In this document: piece by piece, positions 10,419-19,801 of the stretch
Position numbering within the stretch: position 1 is the stretch's first letter
Layout: every line of letters begins with the position of its first letter
NCBI RefSeq assembly: GCF_000282975.1
Contig: NZ_ALJC01000062.1
Coordinates: forward strand, 1-64,000
Origin: Pseudomonas psychrophila HA-4
Lineage (GTDB): Bacteria > Pseudomonadota > Gammaproteobacteria > Pseudomonadales > Pseudomonadaceae
DNA: 64,000 nucleotides
Reading direction: 5' to 3'
The notes under the pieces: model-generated
What the model was told of the DNA's origin: nothing
Database searches by the model: none
What the model saw: only the letters and a program-made list of their open reading frames with translations
Program-made: the position numbers and the translations under genes

Positions 10419-11255
10419 ATGTCTAACAACTGGATCAATCTGGCTCAGGACGATGAAACCGGCATCGAAACCTTGCGCGCGCATTTCGAAGGCCATGCCT
10501 ATGACCCGCACTGGCATGACAGTTATCTGGTCGGGGTCACTGAACAAGGCGTCCAGCAGTTCAATTGCCGTCGAAATCAGCACCAAAGCACACCCGGCAA
10601 CGTTTTTTTGCTGGAGCCTGGTGAAATCCACGACGGGGACGCTCCCGAGGCGGGCGGCTTCACCTACCGCATGCTCTACCTCGACCCAAAGTGGCTTGAA
10701 CGCGAATTAAGCGCCGTGTTTCAAGAAGCCCCCGCCAATACGTGCCTGTCCTTCGCCAGCACTTTGAGCACAGACCCCAGACTTGCCCACGCTACGGCCC
10801 ATGCGTTTGAGGTCATGCACCGGCCGGAACTGCGGATTGTCCGGCAAAATGCCTTGAACACTCTGCTGCACACCCTGACGAACACCTTGCAATGGCGCAA
10901 AAAATACTCGCAAGACCCGCGGTTGCCGCGCGTGGCGCGGCTAGCACGGGACTACCTGCATGACCATATGCACCACAACGTGGGGATCGATGACCTGGCC
11001 ACTGTCACCGGTGTTGATCGTTATCGCTTGAATCGGGCGTTCAAATCGTCTTACGGGCTGGCTCCGCATGCGTACTTCGTACAACTGCGATTGGCCAAAG
11101 CCAGACGCTTGCTGGCACAGGGCGAAACCTGCGCCGATGTCTCTACGGCTCTGGGTTTTGCCGATCAAAGTCATCTGGGCCGCTGGTTTGTCCGCGCTTA
11201 CGGGCTGACACCTGCGCTGTACCGCAAACGCTGCTCAAACGTTCCAGACGCCTGA
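10419..11255 (+). CDS. AraC-family regulator
   Basis: 278 residues with an N-terminal cupin-like ligand domain (HWHDSYLVGVTEQG, then FLLEPGEIHDGDA) and a C-terminal pair of helix-turn-helix units (IDDLATVTGVDRYRLNRAFK, then ADVSTALGFADQSHLGRWF). The cupin-AraC type commonly controls a neighbouring exporter. Here a LysE-type exporter follows 52 bp downstream on the same strand, and this regulator is its probable activator. ATG 10419 is preferred over an upstream GTG. The effector is unknown, perhaps an amino acid. Confidence 0.87.
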   Translation: MSNNWINLAQDDETGIETLRAHFEGHAYDPHWHDSYLVGVTEQGVQQFNCRRNQHQSTPGNVFLLEPGEIHDGDAPEAGGFTYRMLYLDPKWLERELSAVFQEAPANTCLSFASTLSTDPRLAHATAHAFEVMHRPELRIVRQNALNTLLHTLTNTLQWRKKYSQDPRLPRVARLARDYLHDHMHHNVGIDDLATVTGVDRYRLNRAFKSSYGLAPHAYFVQLRLAKARRLLAQGETCADVSTALGFADQSHLGRWFVRAYGLTPALYRKRCSNVPDA

Positions 11256-11307
11256 TTGCACGCGCGGGAAGATGACTCACCCCTCATCTTCCTGCGGAGC
11301 CTTGTTT

Positions 11308-11919
11308 ATGCTGCTGTCTATCACCGGCTTGCTGCCCTTCTTGCTGTTTGCCTTTGTCGCCTCGATTACCCCGGGCCCCACCAATATTCTGGTTCTGAGC
11401 AACAGCCACCGTTACGGCGTCAAAGCTGCAGTGCCTATCATTTTTGGCGCCAGCGCCAGTGCCGCCACTCTGGTACTGGTGGTCGGCAGTGGATTCGGTC
11501 AATCGATCAGCGGCGTGCCTTGGGTGCAACACACCCTGCAAGGGTGCGGCATCGCATGGCTAAGCTACCTGGCGTGGCAAATTTTTAATGCCCCCGTCAG
11601 CGCCCCTCCAGAAACCGGCGACACACAACACCGATTGGGCTTGTGGGGTGCCGCCAGCCTGCAACTGATCAACCCCAAGACCTGGATGATGGCGCTGGCC
11701 GTGGTCAGTGTGTTTGCCAGCCAGGGCGCAGGGCAGCAAACCCATGTTCAGGTACTGGCACTGGCGTTCTTTTTGGTATCGCTGCCTTGCCTGGGGATGT
11801 GGGCACTGCTTGGCGCAGGCTCCGCGCGGTTATTACACACCCCGCGCGCCATGCGGCGGTTCAATCGGTGCATGGCCCTGTTGCTATTGATTTCGGCATG
11901 GCTGAGCCTGTTTTTTTAA
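11308..11919 (+). CDS. LysE/RhtB family exporter
   Basis: About 203 residues and six hydrophobic helices. The first helix is followed by the family motif SITPGPTNILVLS, and QLINPKTWMMALAVV sits in the second half. These inner-membrane proteins export amino acids or their derivatives. ATG 11308 follows GCGGAG at good spacing; an upstream in-frame ATG at 11272 would add a non-hydrophobic stretch. It lies behind the AraC gene, its likely regulator. Confidence 0.87.
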   Translation: MLLSITGLLPFLLFAFVASITPGPTNILVLSNSHRYGVKAAVPIIFGASASAATLVLVVGSGFGQSISGVPWVQHTLQGCGIAWLSYLAWQIFNAPVSAPPETGDTQHRLGLWGAASLQLINPKTWMMALAVVSVFASQGAGQQTHVQVLALAFFLVSLPCLGMWALLGAGSARLLHTPRAMRRFNRCMALLLLISAWLSLFF

Positions 11920-11945
11920 ACGCGCACTGACACACGACACTTGAC

Positions 11946-11982
11946 GAGAACCGGTTTTCGGGTTTTCCTGAAACCGGTTTCA
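11946..11982 (+). promoter_or_regulatory. PtxS operator upstream of ptxS, with a weak second site
   Basis: TGAAACCGGTTTCA at 11969-11982 is a perfect 14-bp palindrome identical to the known PtxS operator. A degenerate copy, GAGAACCGGTTTTC, is centred 23 bp upstream. The pair lies 50-87 bp before the GTG of ptxS, consistent with autoregulation. Confidence 0.88.
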
Positions 11983-12032
11983 TCGCTCTTCAGCGAAACC
12001 GCCTGTGATAACTCCAATAAAAGGTTTCAGGC

Positions 12033-13059
12033 CGTGAACAGTTTTTCTGCTGCCCAGCGCACCCGCGTCACCATGCTCGATGTCGCTCAACGTGCCGGCG
12101 TGTCCAAGGCCAGCGTGTCGCGCTTTATTGGCGAAGACCGCGCCTTGCTCTCAGAGGCCATCGCCGAGCGTATCGAGCGGGCTATCAACGAGTTGGGTTA
12201 TCGGCCCAATCAAATGGCCCGTGGCCTGAAACGCGGACGCACGCGGCTGATCGGAATGCTGGTGGCCGACATTCGCAACCCTTACTCGATTGCAGTCATG
12301 CACGGTGTCGAAACCGCCTGCCGCCAGCACGGCTACAACTTGGTGGTGTGCAACACCGACCGCAATGATGAGCAAGAACGTCAACACCTTTGTGCCTTGC
12401 GCTCTTACAACATCGAAGGCCTGATTCTTAACACCCTCGGGCATCACCCCGACGCGCTGCAAGAGCTGAATCAGGAAATGCCCATCGTCCTCATCGACCG
12501 AAAAGTTGAGCAACTGCACAGCGATCTGGTCGGCCTCGACAATGCCGGGGCCGTGCGCATGGCGCTGGAACACCTGCAACAACAAGGTTATTGCGACCTG
12601 CTGATGGTGAGCGAGCCCACTGACGGCACCAGTTCACGTAGCGAGCGCATGCACAGTTTTAATCAGCATGTGGCGCAACACCCCGCACTCAAAGGCGCGA
12701 TGGTGTTAACCGGCCCGCTTCTGCGCGCCGAAATACAGTCCTTTCTGAACGCAGCAGGCCCCGGCCCCAAGGCTGTATTTTGCGCAAACGGTGTGTCCGC
12801 CCTGGCCTGCACCCAAGTGTTGCGCGAGCTGAACTGCCGCCTGTTCGAAGACCTCGGCCTGATTGCCCTCGATGATCTGGACTGGTTTCCTTTAGTGGGC
12901 AGCGGCATCACTGCCCTCGCCCAACCGACACAGCAAATAGGCGCCAGCGCGTTCGACTGCCTGCTCAAACGCCTAAAGGGCGATACCGGCCCCGTCCGGG
13001 CTTTGGGTTTTCACGCCCAGTTAATCATTCGCGGTTCAACGCAGCGCCTTACCACCTGA
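12033..13059 (+). CDS. ptxS: 2-ketogluconate-responsive repressor PtxS (LacI family)
   Basis: A LacI-type repressor of 341 residues when started at GTG 12033. The N-terminal helix-turn-helix reads VTMLDVAQRAGVSKASVSRF and the hinge LKRGRTRLIGMLVADIRNPY. The effector domain ends with LIALDDLDWFPLVGSGITAL, strongly PtxS-like. In Pseudomonas, PtxS binds 2-ketogluconate and represses the kgu genes and itself. The adjacent kguEKTD genes and the two exact PtxS palindromes (11969 and 13116) support this. A hairpin after the gene probably ends its transcript. An in-frame upstream start would place the operator inside the gene, so GTG 12033 is preferred. Confidence 0.92.
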
Positions 13060-13065
13060 CGCTCT

Positions 13066-13106
13066 AAGGGCTGGCAACCTGCTCTCAGGTCCTAGCCCTT
13101 TATTTC
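13066..13106 (+). terminator. hairpin between ptxS and kguE
   Basis: AAGGGCT (13066-13072) pairs with AGCCCTT (13094-13100), with an inner ACCTG/CAGGT stem, followed by TATTTC. The T run is short, so termination may be partial. Confidence 0.65.
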
Positions 13107-13115
13107 ACAACAAAA

Positions 13116-13129
13116 TGAAACCGGTTTCA
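13116..13129 (+). promoter_or_regulatory. PtxS operator of the kgu operon
   Basis: A second perfect TGAAACCGGTTTCA palindrome, only 13 bases before the kguE start codon. Its position suggests that PtxS blocks transcription near the start site of kguEKTD until 2-ketogluconate releases it. Confidence 0.9.
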
Positions 13130-13142
13130 GAGACTAATAACA

Positions 13143-13925
13143 ATGAGCACATTTCCCGTTTCCATCAGCCTCTCCAGCTACGGCGCCGACCTCGTTCGTC
13201 AACGCGGGCAAGGCAGTTTCATTGAGGTACTGGCCAAGGCCGGAGCAACGCGTATCGAACTGCGCGAAGAACTGCTAACCCTTGAAGACCCGGTCAGTTT
13301 CAGTCTGGCGGTGCAACAACACGGTCTCGAATGCGTGTTTTCCTCACCTCTGGAGCTATGGGACGCCGGACAGTCGCGGCCTAATCCGCAACTGATTCCT
13401 ACTTTGCAGCGCGCTCATGCTTTTGGCGCCAAATGGCTGAAAGTCTCACTTGGCTATTTCACCGAGCATTGCGACCTGCAAAACCTGAGCGCCTGCCTGG
13501 ACCAGCAGCCGGTACGCCTGCTGGTGGAAAACGATCAAACCTCACAGGGCGGCCGTATCGAGCCCATGCTGCGTTTCTTCGACGCGGTCGAGCAGCAGCA
13601 AGCCCCCATCAGCATGACGTTCGACATCGGTAACTGGCAGTGGCAAGACCAATCAGCCAGCACCGCTGCCCGCCTGTTGGGCCGCCATGTGAGCTATTTG
13701 CATTGCAAAGGGGTTGCTCGGCGTCCAGATGGCAAGTTGATTGCCATCCCGCCTACGGCCACAGACTTGCAGGGTTGGGCAGACCTCATGAACCACATGC
13801 CGCATGGCCTGACCCGTGCCGTTGAATACCCGTTGCAAGGCAACGACCTGACCTGGCTGACACGGCAACACGTGCAGGTTTTAGCCAGACTCAGCCACGC
13901 ACAACAGGAGTTGAGCCATGTCTAA
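13143..13925 (+). CDS. kguE: KguE, sugar phosphate isomerase/epimerase-like
   Basis: 260 residues with the TIM-barrel pattern of the xylose-isomerase-like superfamily ([27 protein letters not shown]). It is the first gene of the 2-ketogluconate operon and corresponds in order to PA2260 of P. aeruginosa. Its exact step is not clear; an epimerase or lactone-handling role is only inferred. It overlaps kguK by eight bases. No strong ribosome binding site is seen before ATG 13143. Confidence 0.87.
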   Translation: MSTFPVSISLSSYGADLVRQRGQGSFIEVLAKAGATRIELREELLTLEDPVSFSLAVQQHGLECVFSSPLELWDAGQSRPNPQLIPTLQRAHAFGAKWLKVSLGYFTEHCDLQNLSACLDQQPVRLLVENDQTSQGGRIEPMLRFFDAVEQQQAPISMTFDIGNWQWQDQSASTAARLLGRHVSYLHCKGVARRPDGKLIAIPPTATDLQGWADLMNHMPHGLTRAVEYPLQGNDLTWLTRQHVQVLARLSHAQQELSHV

Positions 13926-14862
13926 CGTAGATGTCTTGTCGTTTGGCGAAACCATGGCCATGTGGGTAGCCGAGCAGACCGGCGATCTGGCACAGGTCGA
14001 GCTGTTTCATAAACGCATTGCCGGGGCTGACAGCAATGTGGCCATTGGCCTAGCGCGCTTGGGCTTTAATGTGACGTGGTTGAGCCGGGTGGGCGCAGAC
14101 TCTCTTGGACGCTTTATCCTCAACACGCTTCAAGCCGAAGGGCTGGACTGCCGGCACGTCGACATCGATCCGCTGCACCCGACCGGCTTTCAGCTTAAAT
14201 CCCGTGTCGATGACGGCAGCGACCCAAAGGTCGAGTATTTCCGCCGTGGTTCAGCCGCCAGCCGCCTGAACTGCTCAGCCATCACCGAACAACTGCTCCG
14301 CGCCCGCCACTTGCACGCCACAGGCATCCCGGCTGCGCTGTCGGCCAGTTGCAACGAACTGTCGTTTGAACTGATGAAGTCCATGCGCGCCGCGGGCAAT
14401 AGCGTGTCGTTCGACCCCAATCTGCGGCCTTCATTGTGGGCCAGCGAACAGCAGATGGTCCGTGACATCAACGCCCTCGCCGCTCACGCGCACTGGGTGT
14501 TGCCAGGTTTGAGCGAAGGCCAGTTGTTGACCGGCTACGAGGCACCGGCTGACATCGCTGCGTTCTATCTCGACCAAGGCGCCGAGGCGGTGGTTATCAA
14601 GCTGGGGGCCAAAGGCGCCTACTTTCGCACAGAAAAAACTGAACAATTCGTACCCGCTATCCCTGTCGCCAACGTCGTCGATACCGTTGGCGCGGGTGAT
14701 GGTTTTGCTGTCGGCGTGATCAGCGCCCTACTGGAAAACCTCGGCCTTAATGACGCCGTTCAACGCGGCAATTGGATTGGCAGCCGCGCCGTGCAAAGCC
14801 GTGGCGACATGGAGGGCCTGCCAACCCGTGACGAACTGAACCAATACACCGCTGCCGTCTGA
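13918..14862 (+). CDS. kguK: 2-ketogluconate kinase (PfkB family)
   Basis: A 314-residue cytosolic sugar kinase that phosphorylates 2-ketogluconate at C6 with ATP. The PfkB signature [12 protein letters not shown] near the C-terminus holds the catalytic Asp and anion hole, and the N-terminal substrate region has [14 protein letters not shown]. Sequence alone is also compatible with 2-keto-3-deoxygluconate kinase, but the operon points to KguK. It is preceded by CAGGAG inside kguE and overlaps it, which indicates coupled translation. Confidence 0.9.
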   Translation: MSNVDVLSFGETMAMWVAEQTGDLAQVELFHKRIAGADSNVAIGLARLGFNVTWLSRVGADSLGRFILNTLQAEGLDCRHVDIDPLHPTGFQLKSRVDDGSDPKVEYFRRGSAASRLNCSAITEQLLRARHLHATGIPAALSASCNELSFELMKSMRAAGNSVSFDPNLRPSLWASEQQMVRDINALAAHAHWVLPGLSEGQLLTGYEAPADIAAFYLDQGAEAVVIKLGAKGAYFRTEKTEQFVPAIPVANVVDTVGAGDGFAVGVISALLENLGLNDAVQRGNWIGSRAVQSRGDMEGLPTRDELNQYTAAV

Positions 14863-14920
14863 TTCTTTTGCTTCACCCGTTACCTGCTGCGACAAAAACA
14901 ACAAGCTCAGGAGCCACACC

Positions 14921-16216
14921 ATGAACTCGCTAAAACTCGCCACCCGCCGGTGGTGGTACATCATGCCGATCGTGTTTATCACCTACAGCCTGGCCTACCT
15001 AGACCGCGCCAACTACGGTTTTGCCGCGGCCTCCGGCATGGCCGAAGACCTCAACATCACCCCAGGTTTGTCGTCATTGTTAGGCGCGTTGTTCTTTCTC
15101 GGGTATTTCTTCTTTCAGGTTCCCGGTGCGGTTTATGCGCAACGCAATAGCGTTAAAAAGCTAATCTTTGTCAGCCTGATTCTCTGGGGCAGCCTGGCCA
15201 CACTCACGGGCGTGGTGTCCAACGCCTATAGCCTGATCGTGATTCGCTTCATGCTTGGGGTAGTTGAAGCCGCCGTCATGCCTGCGATGCTGGTGTACCT
15301 GTGTCATTGGTTCACCCGTGCCGAACGCTCTCGCGCCAACACCTTCCTGATTCTCGGCAACCCGGTGACCATGCTGTGGATGTCCGTGGTCTCGGGTTAT
15401 CTGGTTCAGCATTACAGCTGGCGCTGGATGTTCATTGTCGAAGGCTTGCCTGCCGTATTGTGGGCGTTTATCTGGTGGCGTCTGGCCGATGACCGTCCGA
15501 GCGATGCGAAATGGCTCAGTCAGCAGGAGAAACAAGACCTGCAAAGCGCGCTGGATGCCGAGCAAGTCGGTATGAAGCCCGTGAAAAACTACGCGGCAGC
15601 CTTCCGTTCGCCGAAAGTCATCCTGCTGGCCATGCAGTTTTTCTGCTGGAGCATTGGCGTGTACGGCTTTGTACTGTGGCTTCCGTCGATTCTCAAAAAG
15701 GGTGCACAGATGGACATGGTCGAGGCCGGCTGGCTGTCGGCCCTGCCCTACCTTGCAGCGGTCATTGCGATGCTCGCGGTGTCGTGGGGCTCGGACAAAC
15801 TGCAAAAGCGTAAACGTTTCGTCTGGCCACCGTTGCTGATCGCCTCCATCGCGTTCTATGGATCCTACGCGTTAGGTGCTGAACATTTCTGGTGGTCCTA
15901 CGCACTGTTGGTCATTGCGGGGGCTTGCATGTACGCCCCTTATGGGCCGTTTTTCGCGATCATTCCAGAAATACTGCCCGCCAACGTGGCGGGTGGCGCC
16001 ATGGCGCTGATCAACAGCATGGGCGCGCTGGGTTCATTTGGCGGTTCTTACCTGGTGGGTTACCTAAACAGCGAAACCGGCTCGCCGGGTGCTTCCTACC
16101 TGTTGATGAGCGGGGCTTTACTGATCTCGGTGCTGTTAACCCTGATGCTCACCCCAACAGCCAAAGACCCTGTCACCCCTAAAGCCAGCGCCCCACAGCG
16201 CCTGGCTCATTCCTGA
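14921..16216 (+). CDS. kguT: 2-ketogluconate transporter (MFS, anion:cation symporter type)
   Basis: A 431-residue 12-helix MFS transporter. It shows the ACS-family features SLAYLDRANYGFA in helix 1, FFLGYFFFQVPG, RFMLGVVEAAVMPAM, and a late GPFFAIIPEILPANVAGGAMA. It sits in the inner membrane and should import 2-ketogluconate made in the periplasm from glucose or gluconate. CAGGAG lies about 10 bases before ATG 14921. The gap to kguK is 58 bp, so it belongs to the same operon. Confidence 0.9.
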   Translation: MNSLKLATRRWWYIMPIVFITYSLAYLDRANYGFAAASGMAEDLNITPGLSSLLGALFFLGYFFFQVPGAVYAQRNSVKKLIFVSLILWGSLATLTGVVSNAYSLIVIRFMLGVVEAAVMPAMLVYLCHWFTRAERSRANTFLILGNPVTMLWMSVVSGYLVQHYSWRWMFIVEGLPAVLWAFIWWRLADDRPSDAKWLSQQEKQDLQSALDAEQVGMKPVKNYAAAFRSPKVILLAMQFFCWSIGVYGFVLWLPSILKKGAQMDMVEAGWLSALPYLAAVIAMLAVSWGSDKLQKRKRFVWPPLLIASIAFYGSYALGAEHFWWSYALLVIAGACMYAPYGPFFAIIPEILPANVAGGAMALINSMGALGSFGGSYLVGYLNSETGSPGASYLLMSGALLISVLLTLMLTPTAKDPVTPKASAPQRLAHS

Positions 16217-16227
16217 GTTCAACGCAG

Positions 16228-17196
16228 GTGATCACCTTGAAAAAACATGTCGTGTTGTACAAAACATTGTCCGCCCCACTGATGCAGCGCCTTGAAGAGC
16301 ACGCGCACGTCACACTCATTGAGCGTCTGGACGCACAAGGGCTTGAACAGTTGCGCGCCGCCCTGCCTCAGGCTCAGGGCTTATTGGGCGCGAGCCTGAA
16401 ACTGGATGCACAGCTTCTGGACTTGGCCCCCGAGCTGGAAGCGGTGGCCAGCGTGTCGGTGGGAGTAGATAACTACGACATCGACTACCTCACCAAGCGT
16501 GGGATTATGCTCACCAATACCCCTGACGTGCTCACCGAAACCACCGCAGACACGGGGTTCGCATTGATTCTGGCCAGCGCTCGCCGCGTGGTGGAGTTAG
16601 CCAATCGGGTGCGTAATGGTCAATGGCAAAAAAACATCGGCCCCGAGCACTTCGGCACTGACGTACATGGCAAAACCCTGGGCATTATCGGCATGGGCCG
16701 TATCGGTGAAGCCTTAGCCCAGCGTGGGCATTTTGGCTTCGGGATGCCGGTGATCTACCACAGCAACTCGCCAAAGCCTGCGGTCGAAGCACGCTTCAAC
16801 GCGCAATACCGCACGTTGGACGACTTGCTCAAAGAGGCTGACTTTATCTGCCTGACGCTGCCTCTGACCGCACAAACAGAGGGTTTGATCGCCGCTGAGC
16901 AATTTGCGCTGATGCGCCCCGAGAGTATTTTTATCAATATTTCACGGGGCAAAGTGGTGAACGAAGCAGCGCTGATTCAGGCCTTGCAGCAAGGGCAGAT
17001 TCGCGGCGCCGGGCTCGATGTATTCGAGCGCGAGCCACTGGATGTGAACTCGCCGCTGACACAACTGGATAACGTAGTGGCCACGCCGCACATGGGTTCG
17101 GCCACCGTCGAAACCCGCGAAGCCATGGCCCGCTGTGCCGTGGATAACCTGTTGGCTGCGCTGGCAGGCAAACGCCCGCCCAACTTAGTCAATTAA
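16228..17196 (+). CDS. kguD: 2-keto-6-phosphogluconate reductase (D-2-hydroxyacid dehydrogenase family)
   Basis: About 320 residues of the D-isomer 2-hydroxyacid dehydrogenase family. The NAD(P) motif LGIIGMGRIGEALAQ lies near the middle, followed by the catalytic Arg in NISRGKVVNE, a Glu in FEREPL and the His in TPHMGSAT. In the kgu operon it reduces 2-keto-6-phosphogluconate to 6-phosphogluconate for the Entner-Doudoroff path. The GTG at 16228 overlaps the only good ribosome site (AGGTGA); the TTG at 16237 (MKKHVVLYK) sits at better spacing and may be the true start. A REP element follows. Confidence 0.9.
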   Translation: MITLKKHVVLYKTLSAPLMQRLEEHAHVTLIERLDAQGLEQLRAALPQAQGLLGASLKLDAQLLDLAPELEAVASVSVGVDNYDIDYLTKRGIMLTNTPDVLTETTADTGFALILASARRVVELANRVRNGQWQKNIGPEHFGTDVHGKTLGIIGMGRIGEALAQRGHFGFGMPVIYHSNSPKPAVEARFNAQYRTLDDLLKEADFICLTLPLTAQTEGLIAAEQFALMRPESIFINISRGKVVNEAALIQALQQGQIRGAGLDVFEREPLDVNSPLTQLDNVVATPHMGSATVETREAMARCAVDNLLAALAGKRPPNLVN

Positions 17197-17207
17197 CCGG
17201 CGAACTG

Positions 17208-17274
17208 TGTAGGCACAGGCTTGTCTCGCTATCGTTGATCGTTTAAATGATCGCGAGGCAAGCTCGGCCCTACA
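17208..17274. repeat. REP-type inverted repeat
   Basis: The arms TGTAGGCACAGGCTTGTCTC and GAGGCAAGCTCGGCCCTACA are imperfect complements around a short GATC-rich centre. It lies between convergent genes kguD and the FAD oxidoreductase and may end both transcripts. Confidence 0.8.
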
Positions 17275-17304
17275 GGATGTATGTCCTTACTGAGACAACA
17301 GGGG

Positions 17305-18711
17305 TTACTGCATAAACCCTTCCATAAAACCGGCCAACCGACTGGCAAAGTGCCGACGCCACGGTGGGCTGTCGGGGTTGGCTAGGGTTTTGTCTTCGTA
17401 CACAAAGCTGCGAATAATCGCGTTGTACCCCAACCAGCGGCAGGGCTCTGGCTCCCAGGCTTTGAGCGCATCCAGCCCGCCCTTGGTCAGCACCCACGGC
17501 TGTTTTACCTCTTGCGTGTCACGCTGCAGAATCAGATCGGCCAAGGTACGGCCGCCCAAATGACTGGCCCCCACGCCCTCGCCACCATAGCCCCCGGCCA
17601 GCGCAATACCGTGCTGACGGTCGCAGAGCATATGCGGTTGAAAACGCCGTGACATGCCCAAATTGCCGCCCCAGGCATGAGTAATCTGGACGTTTTTTAA
17701 TTGCGGAAACAGTTCGCCAAGCAGGTAACGACGCAACTCGACTTCACTGTCGGTGAGGTCGAAGTTCTCGCGCAGGCGCCCACCAAACTCGTAGCCACCG
17801 CGTGCGCCGAACACCAGGCGGTTATCGGCCGTGCGCTGGCCATAGGTGACCTGGCGACTGCTTTCGCTAAAGGCCTGGCCCTGCGAAAGGCCAATCGCTT
17901 GCCACAGGGTTGGCGACAACGGCTCGGTGGCCACAATCAAGCTTTGTACCGGCAACTGATAACGCCCCAGGGGCGCCAAGGTGTTGGCATAACCCTCCAC
18001 CGCCGGTACCACCCAACGGCTGCGCACCTGTGCTTTTGCGGTGCGGGCACCCCCGGGCTGCCACTGGATAACCGGGGATTGCTCAAAGATTTGCACACCC
18101 ATGCGCTCAACAGCGCGGGCCAACCCACGCACCAGTTTGGCCGGATGAATGGTCGCTACATGCGTCGAGAAAATGCCGCCATAGGGTTTAGCCACTCGGA
18201 TCTGTTGCGCCAACTCGCCCCGACTCAGCCAGCGATAATCGGCGTCATTCAAGCCTTGGGCATACAGCTTGGCCAGATAGCTGCGCATCGTGGCCTCTTG
18301 CTCGGGGTAGCGCGCGGCACAGTACAAGGCGCCGCCTTTGCGGTAGTCGCAGTCGATACCTTCGCGGTCAATCACGCGCTTCACTTCATCTGGAATGCCG
18401 TGCAACAGATCAAACGACACACGCCGCTGCTCGGCAGAGAGGTCCGCCAGCAAACGGTCTTCGCCTAAAAGGTTGCCCATTAGCCAGCCACCGTTGCGGC
18501 CCGAAGCGCCGAAACCTGCGGTCTGCGCCTCAACAATGGCGACGCTCAGCTCAGGCGCATGGCGTTTGAGGTAGTACGCGGTCCACAGCCCAGTGTAGCC
18601 AGCGCCAATGATCAGCACGTCAACATCTAGGTCGTGCTCAAGCGACGGCCGAGGCGTCAGCGTCTCCTCCAACTGGTCCATCCATAAACTGATCGTGCGC
18701 CATGCTGGCAT
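17305..18711 (-). CDS. FAD-dependent amine/amino-acid oxidoreductase
   Basis: About 468 residues of the DAO/OrdL-PuuB family. The N-terminal FAD-binding motif VLIIGAGYTGLWTAYYL has its glycines at about 36-41, and SGRNGGWLMGN follows. The C-terminal GIALAGGYGGEGVGASHLGG closes the flavin site. Family members oxidise the C-N bond of substrates such as gamma-glutamylputrescine, sarcosine or related amines. There are no other putrescine genes nearby, so the substrate is open. ATG 18711 follows GGAG at six bases and is preferred over the TTG at 18723. The SnoaL-AraC gene directly upstream on the same strand is a plausible regulator. Confidence 0.82.
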   Translation of the reverse strand: MPAWRTISLWMDQLEETLTPRPSLEHDLDVDVLIIGAGYTGLWTAYYLKRHAPELSVAIVEAQTAGFGASGRNGGWLMGNLLGEDRLLADLSAEQRRVSFDLLHGIPDEVKRVIDREGIDCDYRKGGALYCAARYPEQEATMRSYLAKLYAQGLNDADYRWLSRGELAQQIRVAKPYGGIFSTHVATIHPAKLVRGLARAVERMGVQIFEQSPVIQWQPGGARTAKAQVRSRWVVPAVEGYANTLAPLGRYQLPVQSLIVATEPLSPTLWQAIGLSQGQAFSESSRQVTYGQRTADNRLVFGARGGYEFGGRLRENFDLTDSEVELRRYLLGELFPQLKNVQITHAWGGNLGMSRRFQPHMLCDRQHGIALAGGYGGEGVGASHLGGRTLADLILQRDTQEVKQPWVLTKGGLDALKAWEPEPCRWLGYNAIIRSFVYEDKTLANPDSPPWRRHFASRLAGFMEGFMQ

Positions 18712-18760
18712 TACCGGCTCCAACGTGTGTTCAAGAATGGGGCGATCCTAGCGCCTTTCC

Positions 18761-19582
18761 TTAGGAAATGGCTTGCGTGCGTACCCGCAAAGAAATGTGT
18801 TTGGCATAAGCCTTGGGTGACTGGCCGGTGTGCTGACGAAAACAACTGTAAAACGCCGACATCGAATTGAACCCCGCCGAAAAAGCCACGTCATCGATTT
18901 TTATCGGTGACACCGCGGCATCCATCGCCGCCAGCACATGCCGCAGCCGGGCCTGATTCACATATCGATAAAAGCTTTGTCCCAATACCTGATTGAGCAA
19001 GTACGACATCTGATTGCGCGTGTAACCACAGTCTTTGGCGACCTGTTGTAGGTCCAGACCGGGGTTAAGGTAGGGTTGCTGGCGTTCAAAGTAGCTTTGC
19101 AGGTCTTGCGCCATAAAGCTCAATTGCCGCGCCGACAGCCCAAGGCGGCTGACCGCAGGCCGCGACGAAGGTTGCTGGTCGCTGTTTGAAGCGGCCTCAT
19201 GCACCAGCGAGGCGTATTCGTTAACCCGCCATATCAAGCCATCGCGCACGGTAATGGCCTCACTGGCACGGAACGAGACTAATCCTTGGCTGCCACGTAA
19301 GGTCATGCGGTATTGAATAAACGCCGTGTTACCGTCCAGACGAATCCGGTCACTGTGCTCCAGCGCTTCATCCGGGGCTCTGGGCATCGACAATTGCACG
19401 TACTCACGCAGCTCATCGAGGGCCATCACCCGGTTTTGAAAGAAGTCGTGATAGCGCACATCAGGATGATAAAGCGCCATGACCCCCTCCAGATCCCGAT
19501 GCTTCCAGCACACGTGATAACGCATGACGGTTTCGCCAGTGGCGCGAGTTTGCTCGGGGCCATCGTCGTCTGGTAATGACAT
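18761..19582 (-). CDS. SnoaL-like domain fused to AraC-type DNA-binding domain
   Basis: 273 residues. The first half (about 15-125) looks like a SnoaL/NTF2-type fold: YHVCWKHRDLEGVMALYHPD, VRYHDFF and an ending IWRVNEYASL. The second half (about 155-270) is an AraC/XylS pair of helix-turn-helix units, LQQVAKDCGYTRNQMSYLLN and IDDVAFSAGFNSMSAFYSCF. SnoaL cups bind small hydrophobic molecules, so this is probably a ligand-sensing regulator using an unusual sensor in place of a cupin. It ends 50 bp upstream of the FAD oxidoreductase on the same strand, its most likely target. Confidence 0.83.
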   Translation of the reverse strand: MSLPDDDGPEQTRATGETVMRYHVCWKHRDLEGVMALYHPDVRYHDFFQNRVMALDELREYVQLSMPRAPDEALEHSDRIRLDGNTAFIQYRMTLRGSQGLVSFRASEAITVRDGLIWRVNEYASLVHEAASNSDQQPSSRPAVSRLGLSARQLSFMAQDLQSYFERQQPYLNPGLDLQQVAKDCGYTRNQMSYLLNQVLGQSFYRYVNQARLRHVLAAMDAAVSPIKIDDVAFSAGFNSMSAFYSCFRQHTGQSPKAYAKHISLRVRTQAIS

Positions 19583-19801
19583 AAAACGCTCACTGACAAA
19601 AACACTGCGTGTCGGGTTTTCTACACGCAGAATCGGTTCATTACATGATTCGCATCAAAGCCACCGCAATCAAATGCCTGAAGCGCAAGAAAAGGCTTAT
19701 CGCCACCAGTCATGGGTGCTAGGTTGAACACGAAACGCTCGCAAACACATACGCCAAGGTTGTTGCCTTGCCATCCCTCCAGAGCAAAAGGAATCGCTCT
19801 C

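Noticed and set aside
13918-14862. 2-keto-3-deoxygluconate kinase (kdgK)
   Set aside because: The fold is the same, but position between kguE and kguT under PtxS operators fits 2-ketogluconate kinase.
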